Counted from the first letter of the stretch, positions 24,975 to 33,909 are shown. The stretch is DNA of 64,000 bases from Mayfieldus sp963781495 (GCA_963781495.1 CAWAFX010000002.1:1240001-1304000); one strand, 5' to 3'. Notes: generated by a model not told the origin, from the sequence alone. A program made the numbers and translations.

Positions 24975-26854
24975 ACCAGGACCGAACCATGCGGCCACTC
25001 TGGCGGCGCCTGATCGGCTTCAATCTGCTCGGCGGGATCGTTTTGGGCATCGTCGGCTTTTACGTCGGCTGGTGGCTGGGCCACCGGATCCACGCCAACA
25101 GCCTCGCCTACTTCGCCGATACCGACCAGAACGACGTCGCCCTGATGCTCGGCTATCTGCTCTTCGTTGTCGGGTTCTTGGTCGGGCTCGGCTATGCCAG
25201 CTATCCGATCTCACGGATGCTTGGGCACGAGCCCTCTAACCGGCAAAACGAGGAGGGGGGCATCGGTCGCTTTTTCGGCATCTGCACCGACCATAAGGTC
25301 GTCGGCATCCAATACCTGTTCGGGATCGGCCTCTTCTTCTTCATCGGCGGACTCAACGCGATGCTGATCAGAGCGGAGCTGCTGCGGCCTTCGCCGCAGC
25401 TGTTCGGAGCCGGCAACTATCTGACCCTGGTCGGCCTCCACGGCACGATGATGATGGGAATCATGACCTCTGGGGTGCTCGGCCCCTTTGGCAATTACTT
25501 CGTGCCGCTGATGATCGGGGCCCGGCGGATGGCCTTTCCCCGCATCGAGTCACTCACCTTCTGGCTGCTGATGGCCGCCGGCGCAATCCTCGTCTCGACG
25601 ATCTTCTTCGGCGGTTTCCCAACCGGCTGGACCGGCTATGGCCCGCTGAACGATCAAGCCAACTTTGGCTACGACTCCTACATCTTCTTCTTCGCCCTCG
25701 TCGGCATCTCGATGACCCTGCTCGCGGTGAACCTGATCACCACGATCGTGACCATGCGAGCCCCCGGCCTGACCTGGGGCCGGCTGCCGATCTTCTGCTG
25801 GGGCGTCCTCAGCACCTCGATCCTGATGGTCCTCGCAGCGCCGGTCCTGATCGCCGCGCTGCTGATGGTCGCCCTCGATCGCGGCGCCCAGACCTCGTTC
25901 TTCCTCTCCAGCGCCGGCGGCAGCCCGTACTTGTTCCAGAACCTGTTCTGGTTCTTCGGTCACCCGGAGGTCTACGTCCTTGCCCTGCCGGGATTCGGGA
26001 TCGTGCTCGAGATCCTGCCGGTGTTTGCGCGGAAGCCGCTCTGGGGCTACCGCCTCGCGGTCGCGGGCGTGTTGGGCGTGATGCTGCTGAGCTTCTTCGT
26101 CTGGCAGCACCATCTGTTCGTCAGCGGTATCAACGGCACGCTGCGCCCCTTCTACATGTTCTCCACCGAGCTGATCTCGGTACCCACCGGCCTGATCTTC
26201 CTCTGCGGGATGGCGACCCTCTGGAGGGCCCGCATCCGCTACACGGTCCCGATGTTGTTCTGCCTGGCGTGGTTCTTCAACTTCTTCATCGGCGGCGCCT
26301 CGGGAGTCTTCCTGTCGGACATCCCCAGCGACGTCGCCACGCACGGCAGCTTCTTCGTCATGGCCCACTTCCATTACACGATCATGGGAGGGCTGGTTTT
26401 CTCGTTCTTCGCCGCGATCTACTACTGGGTTCCGAAGATGTTCGGGCTCGAGCTCAACGAGCGGCTCGGAAAGCTCCATTTCTGGATGATGTTCATCGCC
26501 TTCAACTCGACCTTCGCGCCGCTTTTCGCCCTCGGGTTGATGGGAATGCCGCGACGCGTCGTGACCTATCCGTCGCACCTTCAGGCGCTGAACATCTGGG
26601 TCTCGGTGTCCGCCTTCGTGCTCGGTGCGTCGATGCTCGTCTTCCTTTTCAACGTCGTTTACTCACTGGTCTTCGTCCGCAAGCCGGCGGTGGCGAATCC
26701 GTGGTATTCGAAATCGCTCGAGTGGCAGGTGCCGACTCCGGTGCCGGTCCACAATTTCGACCGCCAGCCGGTGATCGATCGCGATCCCTACGAGTACGGG
26801 GTCCCGCCGGTGGCTCCCCCTTCGACCGAGGCTCCGGCCGCGGCGCCCGGGTAG
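24971..26854 (+). CDS. ctaD: heme-copper oxidase subunit I, proton-channel residues replaced
   Basis: Catalytic subunit, 627 residues, longer than the usual 530-560. Two extra helices (about 14-37 and 56-80) precede the normal start at TDHKVVGIQYLFG. Active-site residues are complete: heme a ligand His157, CuB ligands His331, His380 and His381, cross-linked Tyr335, Glu333, and heme His466/His468. The D-channel Asp (GAPDMAFPR in most A-type enzymes) is Arg186 (GARRMAFPR), and the K-channel Lys (PTGVK) is Ile409 (PTGLIF). The sequence thus keeps oxygen chemistry but lacks both canonical channel residues. It is otherwise closest to A-type oxidases. Confidence 0.95.
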   Translation: MNQDRTMRPLWRRLIGFNLLGGIVLGIVGFYVGWWLGHRIHANSLAYFADTDQNDVALMLGYLLFVVGFLVGLGYASYPISRMLGHEPSNRQNEEGGIGRFFGICTDHKVVGIQYLFGIGLFFFIGGLNAMLIRAELLRPSPQLFGAGNYLTLVGLHGTMMMGIMTSGVLGPFGNYFVPLMIGARRMAFPRIESLTFWLLMAAGAILVSTIFFGGFPTGWTGYGPLNDQANFGYDSYIFFFALVGISMTLLAVNLITTIVTMRAPGLTWGRLPIFCWGVLSTSILMVLAAPVLIAALLMVALDRGAQTSFFLSSAGGSPYLFQNLFWFFGHPEVYVLALPGFGIVLEILPVFARKPLWGYRLAVAGVLGVMLLSFFVWQHHLFVSGINGTLRPFYMFSTELISVPTGLIFLCGMATLWRARIRYTVPMLFCLAWFFNFFIGGASGVFLSDIPSDVATHGSFFVMAHFHYTIMGGLVFSFFAAIYYWVPKMFGLELNERLGKLHFWMMFIAFNSTFAPLFALGLMGMPRRVVTYPSHLQALNIWVSVSAFVLGASMLVFLFNVVYSLVFVRKPAVANPWYSKSLEWQVPTPVPVHNFDRQPVIDRDPYEYGVPPVAPPSTEAPAAAPG

Positions 26855-26858
26855 CGCG

Positions 26859-27455
26859 ATGAACCAGGCTGTCCAATCCCAGGGCGACGCCTTCGACGAG
26901 CCCCCTGAGCTCGAGGAGCACCTGCACCGCACCGGCTTTCGACTCGCCGCGAGCGCGACAGCGATGTTCTTCCTCGGCTTCGTCTTCGCCTACTTCTACC
27001 TGCGGTCGCTCAACAACTCCGATTTGTGGAAGCCGTCCGGCGTCGATCCACCCCAGGTCTGGGGTGCCTTGATCGTTGCCGCGTTTGTTCTCAGCGCCGG
27101 CTCGTTCGCCTATGGCTCGGCCCGCGCCGCGCGTAACGAGGGCTGGGTGGCGGCGGTTGGCGCGGCGCTTGCGTTGGGCCTGATTGGTTGCGTGCTGCAG
27201 GCGTTCGAGTACGCCCACCTGTCCTTCGGCCCGAGAAGCGGCGGTTACGGCAGCGTGTTCATTGGATGGACCTCTCTCTACGCATTCTTCGTGCTGCTGG
27301 TGATGTACCGCGTCGAGACGATCTTCGCCGTCGGCCTTCGCAACGGCAGGCAGGGCGCCGGCCTGCAGCCAGTCGGGTTTGGCCCCGCGTCCTACTACTG
27401 GACGATGCTGGCGGGGATCGGGATCCTTGCCTGGGTCATTCTCTATCTGATCTGA
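26859..27455 (+). CDS. ctaE: cytochrome c oxidase subunit III
   Basis: 198 residues, five probable helices. SATAMFFLGFVFAYFYLR and QAFEYAHLSFGPRSGGYGSVFIGWTSLYAFFVLLV match CoxIII, including the conserved Glu in FEY. Starts four bases after the ctaD stop. Structural subunit that stabilises subunit I. Confidence 0.93.
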   Translation: MNQAVQSQGDAFDEPPELEEHLHRTGFRLAASATAMFFLGFVFAYFYLRSLNNSDLWKPSGVDPPQVWGALIVAAFVLSAGSFAYGSARAARNEGWVAAVGAALALGLIGCVLQAFEYAHLSFGPRSGGYGSVFIGWTSLYAFFVLLVMYRVETIFAVGLRNGRQGAGLQPVGFGPASYYWTMLAGIGILAWVILYLI

Positions 27456-27471
27456 GTGATCTGAGCAACGA

Positions 27472-28335
27472 ATGGCCGCCGCGGTGACCCCCCTTGACTG
27501 GACCGGCGGCCCAGCACTCGCCTGGGTCCTCGGGGCCGCGGGGCTTTACTGGCTCGGCGGGCGTCGTGACGGCGCCCGACCGGTCGATGCCGCCGGGCGG
27601 TGGCGAACGGCGGCCTTCTGCGGCGGATTGGTGACGATCCTCGCGGCGCTGGACTCCCCACTCGACGAGCTCGCCGATCAACTGTTCTGGGCCCACATGG
27701 TCCAGCATGTTCTGTTGATCACGGTCGCTCCGCCACTCCTCGCCCTGGCTCGCCCCTGGATGAGAATGTGGAGGGGCCTGCCGCTTGCCCTGCGCCGCGA
27801 CGCGGCGACCGCCTACATGCACGACCCGAGACTGCGGCCACTCCGGCGCGCTGCCGGCCTGCTCGCGGAACCGATTCCCTCCTGGCTGATCTTCAACCTC
27901 ACCTTTGTCGCCTGGCATCTTCCCGGTCCCTACGACGCGGCGCTGCGATCAAGTGCGGTTCACGCTTTGGAGCACGGGACGTTTTTCGCCACCGCGCTGC
28001 TGTTCTGGACGCGGGTCATCTACTCACCGCCTTGGCGCTCGCGCCTCAGCGATCTGGGGCGGATCGCCTATCTGACCACGACCATGGTCGTTTCCTGGGT
28101 ATTGGCGATCGTCCTGGCGCTGGCGACCTCGCCCGTATATTCGGCCTACGCCGATCAGGCGAGCCGGCCAGGAGGGATCTCGGCGCTGACCGATCAGCAG
28201 CTAGCGGCGGGGGTGATGTGGGTGCCGGGATCGCTCGCCTATGCAATCGCGATCGTCGTCATCGCCTACTGCTGGCTGGAGCCCGGCGCGGCACGGCGGC
28301 AACCGAGAGTACATTCGTTGGCAAGGGGAACCTGA
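27472..28335 (+). CDS. ctaG: CtaG-like cytochrome c oxidase assembly factor
   Basis: 287 residues with about seven helices, of the caa3-oxidase CtaG family. Typical segments are ALDSPLDELADQLFWAHMVQHVLL with clustered His, WHLPGPYDAAL, and HALEHGTFFATALLFWTRVI. These His residues are thought to handle copper during CuB insertion in this family. Directly downstream of ctaE in the same operon. Confidence 0.9.
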   Translation: MAAAVTPLDWTGGPALAWVLGAAGLYWLGGRRDGARPVDAAGRWRTAAFCGGLVTILAALDSPLDELADQLFWAHMVQHVLLITVAPPLLALARPWMRMWRGLPLALRRDAATAYMHDPRLRPLRRAAGLLAEPIPSWLIFNLTFVAWHLPGPYDAALRSSAVHALEHGTFFATALLFWTRVIYSPPWRSRLSDLGRIAYLTTTMVVSWVLAIVLALATSPVYSAYADQASRPGGISALTDQQLAAGVMWVPGSLAYAIAIVVIAYCWLEPGAARRQPRVHSLARGT

Positions 28336-28349
28336 GCTAGGAGTCGAAA

Positions 28350-28484
28350 ATGGAAGCGACTGGACAATTGATGGCGACCGTCGGCTACACGCATTTCGGA
28401 GCCGTCTTTACGACCGTGTTCCCGTTGGCCGTGCTGATCTTGATCCTGGTCTGGTACGTGCTGATCGCTCGCCAGCGCCCATGA
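28350..28484 (+). CDS. 44-residue membrane peptide in the oxidase operon
   Basis: ATG with GGAG seven bases upstream; one hydrophobic helix at about 16-38 (FTTVFPLAVLILILVWYVL) ending in ARQRP. Lies between ctaG and the SCO gene, with 14-base and 10-base gaps. Its size and position suggest a small accessory subunit of the oxidase, like the short subunit IV peptides of other oxidases; I recognise no named family. Confidence 0.65.
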   Translation: MEATGQLMATVGYTHFGAVFTTVFPLAVLILILVWYVLIARQRP

Positions 28485-28494
28485 TCGGCATCTC

Positions 28495-29157
28495 GTGCGC
28501 CTCCGGTCACTGATCGGCTCAAGGGTCGGGGTTCGCTTCGCCGGGCTGATAGTCGGGTCAGCCGCGGTGGTTGGAGTTCTGGGGGGATTCGGCCTGCACC
28601 TGATCGTCGGTGGGTCATCGGCTCGCTCGACCAGGTCGGAGTCCGCGCTTCGGGGCCAGGCGGTGTGGCCGGCAAGGGCCAGACCAGCGCCCAATTTTGC
28701 CCTCCCCGATCAGACCGGACGCCGAACGACCATGGCCTCCTTCCGAGGTCGGCCCGTGGTGCTCAGCTTCATGGACTCGCGCTGCCACCAGGAGTGCCCG
28801 CTGGAGGGCCGGGCCCTCGCGGCTGGGTTCCGCGAGCTGCCGCCCGACCAGCGTCCGGTGTTCGTTGCCGTCAGCGTCGATCCGTGGGCGGATACACCGC
28901 GCTCGGCGCGTGACGCAATCGGTCGCTGGGGACTCCAGAGCGCCGGAAGCTGGCATTGGCTGCTGGGCTCACGGGCGGAGCTGGCACGGGTCTGGAACCG
29001 GTACCGGGTCGAGGTGCGCCGAACCCCCAACGACATCACCCACACCGACGCCACCTACCTGATCGACAGCCATGGCTTCGAGCGGGCTGGATTCGTCTAT
29101 CCGTTTCTGCCCGGCTGGATCAGCGGCGACCTCGCTGCCCTGGCGCCGCACGACTGA
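28495..29157 (+). CDS. SCO1/SenC family copper chaperone
   Basis: 220 residues. N-terminal membrane anchor (about 15-38), then a thioredoxin-like SCO domain. Copper ligands are the CHQEC cysteines (about 100 and 104) and the His in THTDATYLID (near 182). Delivers copper to CuA of subunit II. GTG start, last gene of the oxidase operon. Confidence 0.92.
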   Translation: MRLRSLIGSRVGVRFAGLIVGSAAVVGVLGGFGLHLIVGGSSARSTRSESALRGQAVWPARARPAPNFALPDQTGRRTTMASFRGRPVVLSFMDSRCHQECPLEGRALAAGFRELPPDQRPVFVAVSVDPWADTPRSARDAIGRWGLQSAGSWHWLLGSRAELARVWNRYRVEVRRTPNDITHTDATYLIDSHGFERAGFVYPFLPGWISGDLAALAPHD

Positions 29158-29164
29158 CGCCCCA

Positions 29165-29336
29165 GGCGTCAATTTAAGGACCTTTTAAGGGCGATCCGCG
29201 AATTCTCGCGGGGTCAAGGGGTAGACCCCTTCTCTAAGGGAATTCTCGGTTTCCCCAAAGCAGCGCTTGAGGTTCGAGCGCTGAAGTAGGGACCGAAGGT
29301 TGTTTAGAGACCGCCACCCCGATTGGAGGCTCCAAG
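29165..29336. other. structured intergenic region after the oxidase operon
   Basis: Two TTTAAGG copies 11 bases apart (29173 and 29184); a hairpin CGCGA-ATTC-TCGCG near 29198-29211; a hairpin AAGGGGT-AG-ACCCCTT at 29216-29231; and an imperfect GCGCTTGA/TCGAGCGC stem near 29261-29279. May contain the oxidase terminator plus a leader for the next small gene. No known riboswitch class recognised. Confidence 0.4.
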
Positions 29337-29567
29337 GTGACGATTCCGCTGATTGTGCTCATCAACATCGCCGCTGCTGGAATTCTGTTGACGCTGCTGG
29401 CATTGACGATGCGACTCCCGTTCAAGCTTGCGTCGACGGACAGGCAACGCGTTCCCGAGCGTGCGCCGCGCCCCGCGCAGAGACGTGTGGCGGCAGAGCC
29501 CCGTACCGCCTCGACCCATCGCTCCCCCAGGCGAGGCTGGCAGACCGCCTTCGACGACGGCTCCTAG
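29337..29567 (+). CDS. small membrane protein with basic tail
   Basis: 76 residues, GTG start with GGAGG seven bases upstream. One hydrophobic helix (about 3-25), then an Arg/Pro-rich tail. Unrecognised. Resembles in layout the 43-residue protein at 22591 but without sequence identity that I can see. Confidence 0.5.
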   Translation: MTIPLIVLINIAAAGILLTLLALTMRLPFKLASTDRQRVPERAPRPAQRRVAAEPRTASTHRSPRRGWQTAFDDGS

Positions 29568-29609
29568 CCACCGCCTCGGCGCTGCGCGCTGCGACAGCAG
29601 CGCTGGATG

Positions 29610-29637
29610 GGGGCCCCGGCAAATCCGCCGGGGCCCC
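29610..29637. terminator. bidirectional terminator
   Basis: GGGGCCCCGGC-AAATCC-GCCGGGGCCCC, an eleven-base-pair perfect stem, 15 bases beyond the nrdJ stop and downstream of the small gene on the other strand. Confidence 0.8.
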
Positions 29638-29651
29638 GCGCGTTCAAGGGC

Positions 29652-32459
29652 TCAGCCGCAGCCGGTGTTGTTGCCGCAGCTCGAGCAGGTGTAACAGGAG
29701 CCGGTGCGCTGCATCATGCCTCCGCACTGCTCGCAGGCCGGGCCCAGCTCCGGCCCTGACATCGCCGCCGGGCGGACCGGAGGCGTGTCGGTCAGCGCCT
29801 TGGCCGCCGGCAGCGACTGGCCCTCTGTCTTGGCCTCGGTCGAGCCGTTGCCGCCGTTGGCGTGCCCGTTGGCGCCGGGCCCGTTGGTGTCGGTCTGGAT
29901 CGCGGCGTGCTCGGCCTCGCGGCGCGCCCGCACCTCGTCGGTGAGGATGCCCAGCTCCTCGAGGTGGTCGGGGTCGTCGATGAAGCGGCTGGCGAGCCAG
30001 CGCATGATGTAGTCGGGCATCGACTTGGCGAACGGGATCTCCGGGTTCTGGGTGATCCCCTCGGGGTCGAAGCGCATGTAGCTGAACTTCTGCACGAAGA
30101 CCTCGAGCGGGACCCCGTACTGGAGGCCGATCGAGATCGCGGTCGCGAAGGCGTTCATCATCCCGCGCAGGGTCGAGCCTTCCTTGCCGATGTCGGTGAG
30201 GAAGATCTCGCCGACCCGGCCGTCGGGGTACTTGCCGGCGGTGATGTAACCCTCGTGTCCGGCGATCGAGAACTTGTGGGTGATCGACTCGCGCTCGCGC
30301 GGCATCCGCTGGCGGACGGGCTCGCCGGCGACCTCGGCCAGCTGTTCTACCGCCTCCTTCTCCTCCTGCGCGTCGGTGCGCAGGGCCTGGGCGGTCTTGG
30401 AGCCGTCGCGATAGATCGCCAGCGCCTTCAGGCCGCCCTTCCAGCCACGCGTGTAGGCATCGGCGATGTCCTCGACCGAGGCGGTCTGCGGCAGGTTGAC
30501 CGTCTTCGAGATCGCGCCGGATATGAACGGCTGCGTCGCGGCCATCATGTCGATGTGGCCGGTGTGCGAGATCGCCCGCTCACCGACCGCGACGTCGAAG
30601 ACCGGCAGGTGGTCCTCGTCGAGGCCGGGGGCGCCGATGATCGTCCCGTTCTCGTTCACGTAGGCGACGATCTGCTCGATCTGCTGATCGGAGTAGCCGA
30701 GCGTGCGCAGGGCAAGCGGGACCGAGCGGTTGGGGATCGTCATCTGCCCGCCGCCGACCAGCTCCTTGAACTTGACCAGCGAGAAGTCGGGCTCGATCCC
30801 GGTCGTGTCGCAGTCCATCAGGAAGCTGATCGTCCCGGTCGGGGCGAGCACCGTGGCCTGCGCATTGCGGTAGCCGTATTGCTCGCCGAACGCCACCGCC
30901 TCGTCCCACTCGTGGCGGGCGGCGTGCAGCAGTCCCGCCTCGACCAGCTCGGGGGGAATCTCGTAGGAGGCGTCGCGATGCATCCGCATCACCTCGTTGT
31001 GGGGCTCGCGGTTGAGCTCGTACTCGTCGTAGGGACCGATCGCGGCAGCGATCTCGGCCGAGCGCCGGTAGGCGCGCCCGGTCATCAGGGCGGTGATCGC
31101 AGCCGCGACCGCGCGCCCCTCGTCGGAGTCGTAGGGCAGCCCGTCCGACATCAGCAGGGCGCCAAGGTTGGCGTAGCCGAGGCCGAGCTGGCGGAAGGCG
31201 TTGGCGTTGCGGCCGATCCCCTCGGTCGGATAGCTGGAGAAGCCGACGATGATCTCCTGGGCGAGGAAGACGATGTCGACGGCGTGCAGGAAGTCGTCGA
31301 CGTCGAAGCTACCGTCCTCACGGCGGAAGCGCATCAGGTTCAGCGAGGCGAGGTTGCAGGCCGAGTCGTCGACGTGCATGTACTCCGAGCAGGGATTGGA
31401 GGCGTTGATGCGGCCCGACTCGGGGCAGGTATGCCAGCGGTTGATCGTGCTGTCGTACTGGACGCCCGGATCGGCGCAGCGCCAGGCCGCGTCGGCGATC
31501 TGGTTCATCAGCTCGCCTGCATCCAGCGACTTCGTCGGCTGCCCGGTGGTGCGGGCCAGCAGTTCCCATTGCTCACCGGCCTCGACCGCGGCCATGAACT
31601 CGTCGGTGACGCGGACCGAGTTGTTGGCGTTCTGGTACTGGATCGAGGTGAAGCCCTCGCCGTCGATCGACATGTCGAAGCCGGCCTCGCGCAGCGCCGC
31701 GGCCTTCTCCTCCTCATCGGCCTTGCAGCTGATGAAGTGCTCGATGTCCGGATGGTCGACGTTGAGGACGACCATCTTCGCCGCCCGCCGCGTCTTGCCG
31801 CCCGACTTGATCGTCCCCGCCCAGGCGTCGGCGCCGCGCATGAAGGAGACCGGGCCGCTGGCGGTGCCGCCCTTCTTCAGCGGCTCCATCGAGCCGCGGA
31901 TGTTGGAGAGGTTGATCCCCGAGCCGGAGCCGCCCCGGAAGATATTGCCCTCCTTGGTGTTCCAGTCGAGGATCGACTCCATCGTGTCCTCGACCGAGAG
32001 GATGAAGCAGGCCGAGCACTGGGGCCGCTCCTCGAAGCCGACGTTGAACCAGACCGGCGAGTTGAAGGCGGCCTTCTGGTGCAGAAGGATCGACGTCAGC
32101 TCGGCCTCGAAGGCGAAGGAGTCGGCGTCGGTGGCGAAGTAGCTGCCCTGACGGCCCCAGCTGGCGATCGTCCCGGCGACACGCCGGATCATCTCCTTGA
32201 CGGAATGCTCGCGCTGCTCGGAGCCCAACTGGCCCCGGAAGTACTTCTGGGCGACGATGTTGGTCGCGTTCTGCGACCAGCTCTTCGGGAACTCGACGCC
32301 GCGCTGCTCGAAGGCAGGATTCTCGGGATCTCCGATCAGCGCGTCGCGAATCTCCCACTCGATCTCGTCGAACGGATGGACCTTGGGAGAGCTGAAGCGG
32401 CGCTCGATCGCCAGGCCCTTTCCGCTCGTCGTCGGGGCGCCTGCCACGCTGTTAGCCAT
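29652..32459 (-). CDS. nrdJ: adenosylcobalamin-dependent ribonucleotide reductase (class II)
   Basis: Converts ribonucleotides to deoxyribonucleotides using coenzyme B12, with no oxygen requirement. 935 residues from ATG 32459, which has AGGAG eight bases upstream; an ATG at 32486 overlaps nrdR. Barrel motifs: FNSPVWFNVGF, CSACFILSVEDTM, RGGSGSGINLSNIRG, the NPCSEY active-site loop, and APTGTISFLMDCDTTGIEPDF. A C-terminal zinc-ribbon-like tail (CEQCGG, CYTCSSCG, CG) follows a low-complexity linker and probably re-reduces the active site. Operon with nrdR. Confidence 0.96.
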   Translation of the reverse strand: MANSVAGAPTTSGKGLAIERRFSSPKVHPFDEIEWEIRDALIGDPENPAFEQRGVEFPKSWSQNATNIVAQKYFRGQLGSEQREHSVKEMIRRVAGTIASWGRQGSYFATDADSFAFEAELTSILLHQKAAFNSPVWFNVGFEERPQCSACFILSVEDTMESILDWNTKEGNIFRGGSGSGINLSNIRGSMEPLKKGGTASGPVSFMRGADAWAGTIKSGGKTRRAAKMVVLNVDHPDIEHFISCKADEEEKAAALREAGFDMSIDGEGFTSIQYQNANNSVRVTDEFMAAVEAGEQWELLARTTGQPTKSLDAGELMNQIADAAWRCADPGVQYDSTINRWHTCPESGRINASNPCSEYMHVDDSACNLASLNLMRFRREDGSFDVDDFLHAVDIVFLAQEIIVGFSSYPTEGIGRNANAFRQLGLGYANLGALLMSDGLPYDSDEGRAVAAAITALMTGRAYRRSAEIAAAIGPYDEYELNREPHNEVMRMHRDASYEIPPELVEAGLLHAARHEWDEAVAFGEQYGYRNAQATVLAPTGTISFLMDCDTTGIEPDFSLVKFKELVGGGQMTIPNRSVPLALRTLGYSDQQIEQIVAYVNENGTIIGAPGLDEDHLPVFDVAVGERAISHTGHIDMMAATQPFISGAISKTVNLPQTASVEDIADAYTRGWKGGLKALAIYRDGSKTAQALRTDAQEEKEAVEQLAEVAGEPVRQRMPRERESITHKFSIAGHEGYITAGKYPDGRVGEIFLTDIGKEGSTLRGMMNAFATAISIGLQYGVPLEVFVQKFSYMRFDPEGITQNPEIPFAKSMPDYIMRWLASRFIDDPDHLEELGILTDEVRARREAEHAAIQTDTNGPGANGHANGGNGSTEAKTEGQSLPAAKALTDTPPVRPAAMSGPELGPACEQCGGMMQRTGSCYTCSSCGNNTGCG

Positions 32460-32482
32460 TCTCGTCTCTCCTCTGGTCTGGG

Positions 32483-32947
32483 TCATCTGCCGGACTCCAG
32501 AGAATTGCTTTCGGAGCGGACGGAACCGGCGGGTAAAGATCCTGCAAATTCCGGGCTTTGGGGGAGGGTGCCGGCGAACTGCAGATAAGCGCCACGGTCG
32601 ACCGCCCCCAGCCCGTCGAGGCAGAGCCGGCCGACCGCCTCGCTGGGCAGCTCGCCGCCGGCCTCCAGTAGCGCCGCCTGGACGCTGTCGGTTATCGCCT
32701 CGATCTCGGTCTCGCCGAGGGGGCGCTTGTGGGCGGCGCGGGCGAGCGCGTCGTGCAGCTTGCCGCGGTCGAACGGCTGTCGCCTTCCGCTGCGCTTGCG
32801 GACGAAGAGCGCCTGCTCGTAGCGCTCATAGGTGGTGAAGCGATGGCCGCAGCCCGAGCATTCGCGGCGGCGCCGAGTCGCGGCTCCGGACTCGGCACCG
32901 CGGCTCTCCAGCACCCTGCTGGCGGCTTCGCAAAGGGGACAGTCCAC
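32483..32947 (-). CDS. nrdR: transcriptional repressor NrdR
   Basis: Zinc ribbon (Cys3, Cys6, Cys30, Cys33) followed by an ATP-cone (about 47-135; FVRKRSGRRQPFDRGKL). It senses ATP/dATP and represses ribonucleotide reductase genes. 154 residues, with a Ser-rich tail. GTG start. The stop overlaps a possible nrdJ start, and a good NrdR box lies about 50 bases upstream, so self-regulation of nrdRJ is likely. Confidence 0.95.
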   Translation of the reverse strand: MDCPLCEAASRVLESRGAESGAATRRRRECSGCGHRFTTYERYEQALFVRKRSGRRQPFDRGKLHDALARAAHKRPLGETEIEAITDSVQAALLEAGGELPSEAVGRLCLDGLGAVDRGAYLQFAGTLPQSPEFAGSLPAGSVRSESNSLESGR

Positions 32948-32998
32948 TGCGAACAGTCTACTAGCCGTAGGGCAAAATCCCTGCCAATATAACCAAAA

Positions 32999-33014
32999 AC
33001 ACTACATATAGCGT
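32999..33014. promoter_or_regulatory. NrdR box upstream of nrdR-nrdJ
   Basis: ACACTACATATAGCGT matches the known 16-base NrdR operator pattern ACACWATATATWGTGT at 14 of 16 positions. A degenerate half-site CAATATA lies at 32985-32991, next to it. A candidate -10 (TATATT on the minus strand) falls in that half-site, so binding would block the promoter. Confidence 0.65.
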
Positions 33015-33120
33015 TTGAGTGCGAAAGACATTGGGCAATTTGGGAGCCCCGGCCGCTAGGGCTGGAAATCGGCGGCTGCGGCTCGACTCGGAGCGCTTTC
33101 GGGCCGCTAATCTGGACCCA

Positions 33121-33909
33121 GTGGGCGATCAGTTCCGCAAGGGCGCCGAGCGGATGGGCGAGCGTGTCGATGCCGCCCGCGGGGCGATGGGCGAGCGCGC
33201 CGACGCGGCGATGGAGGCGGTCGGCGAGGGCGCGACCGCGGCCCGCGACGCCGCCGCCGACGCGATCGCCGCGGTCAAGCCGCGGCTGCGCGGCGTCTCG
33301 CACGAGTGGGCGTTCTTCGTCTCGCTGTTCCTCGGTGCCGGCCTGATCCTCGCCGCCAAGACCCCGAAGGCGACCCTCGCGGTGGCGATCTACGCGGTCA
33401 GCCTCTCGGCCCTGTTCGGAACCAGCGCTCTCTATCACCGCGTCAACTGGCGCCGGCCGAGCTCCCGGCGCTGGATGCGTCGCCTCGACCACTCGATGAT
33501 CTTCCTGCTGATCGCCGGCACCTACACGCCGTTCGCGCTGCTGGTCTTGCACGGCACCCTGGCGACGGCGATCCTGGTCGCGGTCTGGGCCGGGGCCCTG
33601 GCCGGCTCGATCGTGGAGATGATCTGGATCGAGGCGCCGAAGTGGGTGACGGCGCTGATCTATCTCTCGCTGGGCTGGGTCGCGGTCGTCGCCTTCCCGG
33701 CCCTTTGGAACGACCTCGGCGTCGCCGGAACCCTGCTGGTCGCCGCTGGAGGGCTGCTCTACACACTGGGCGCGATCGTCTACGCGACCCAGCGCCCGGA
33801 TCCCAACCCGGCCGTGTTCGGCTACCACGAGATCTTCCATCTGCTGGTGATCGCCGCCGCCGCCGCCCAGTTCGGCGCCATCGCCTTCTTCGCCCTGCCC
33901 GCGAGCTGA
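33121..33909 (+). CDS. hemolysin III (HlyIII/PAQR-like) family membrane protein
   Basis: 262 residues from GTG 33121. The first 55 are an Ala/Glu/Arg amphipathic region. Seven helices follow with the family motifs SALYHR, RLDHSMIFLLIAGTYTPF and GYHEIFHLLVI, whose His residues bind zinc in this superfamily. A role in lipid/membrane homeostasis is known for relatives; hemolysis is not a safe assumption. A GTG at 33019 is an alternative start. Confidence 0.85.
   Translation: MGDQFRKGAERMGERVDAARGAMGERADAAMEAVGEGATAARDAAADAIAAVKPRLRGVSHEWAFFVSLFLGAGLILAAKTPKATLAVAIYAVSLSALFGTSALYHRVNWRRPSSRRWMRRLDHSMIFLLIAGTYTPFALLVLHGTLATAILVAVWAGALAGSIVEMIWIEAPKWVTALIYLSLGWVAVVAFPALWNDLGVAGTLLVAAGGLLYTLGAIVYATQRPDPNPAVFGYHEIFHLLVIAAAAAQFGAIAFFALPAS

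Noticed and set aside
29862..32588. 908-residue plus-strand open frame opposite nrdJ
   Set aside because: Antisense to a full-length conserved enzyme; no motifs.
33019..33120. Longer N-terminus of the HlyIII gene from GTG 33019
   Set aside because: The extension is Arg/Leu-rich without homology, there is no ribosome site, and GTG 33121 starts at a more plausible place.
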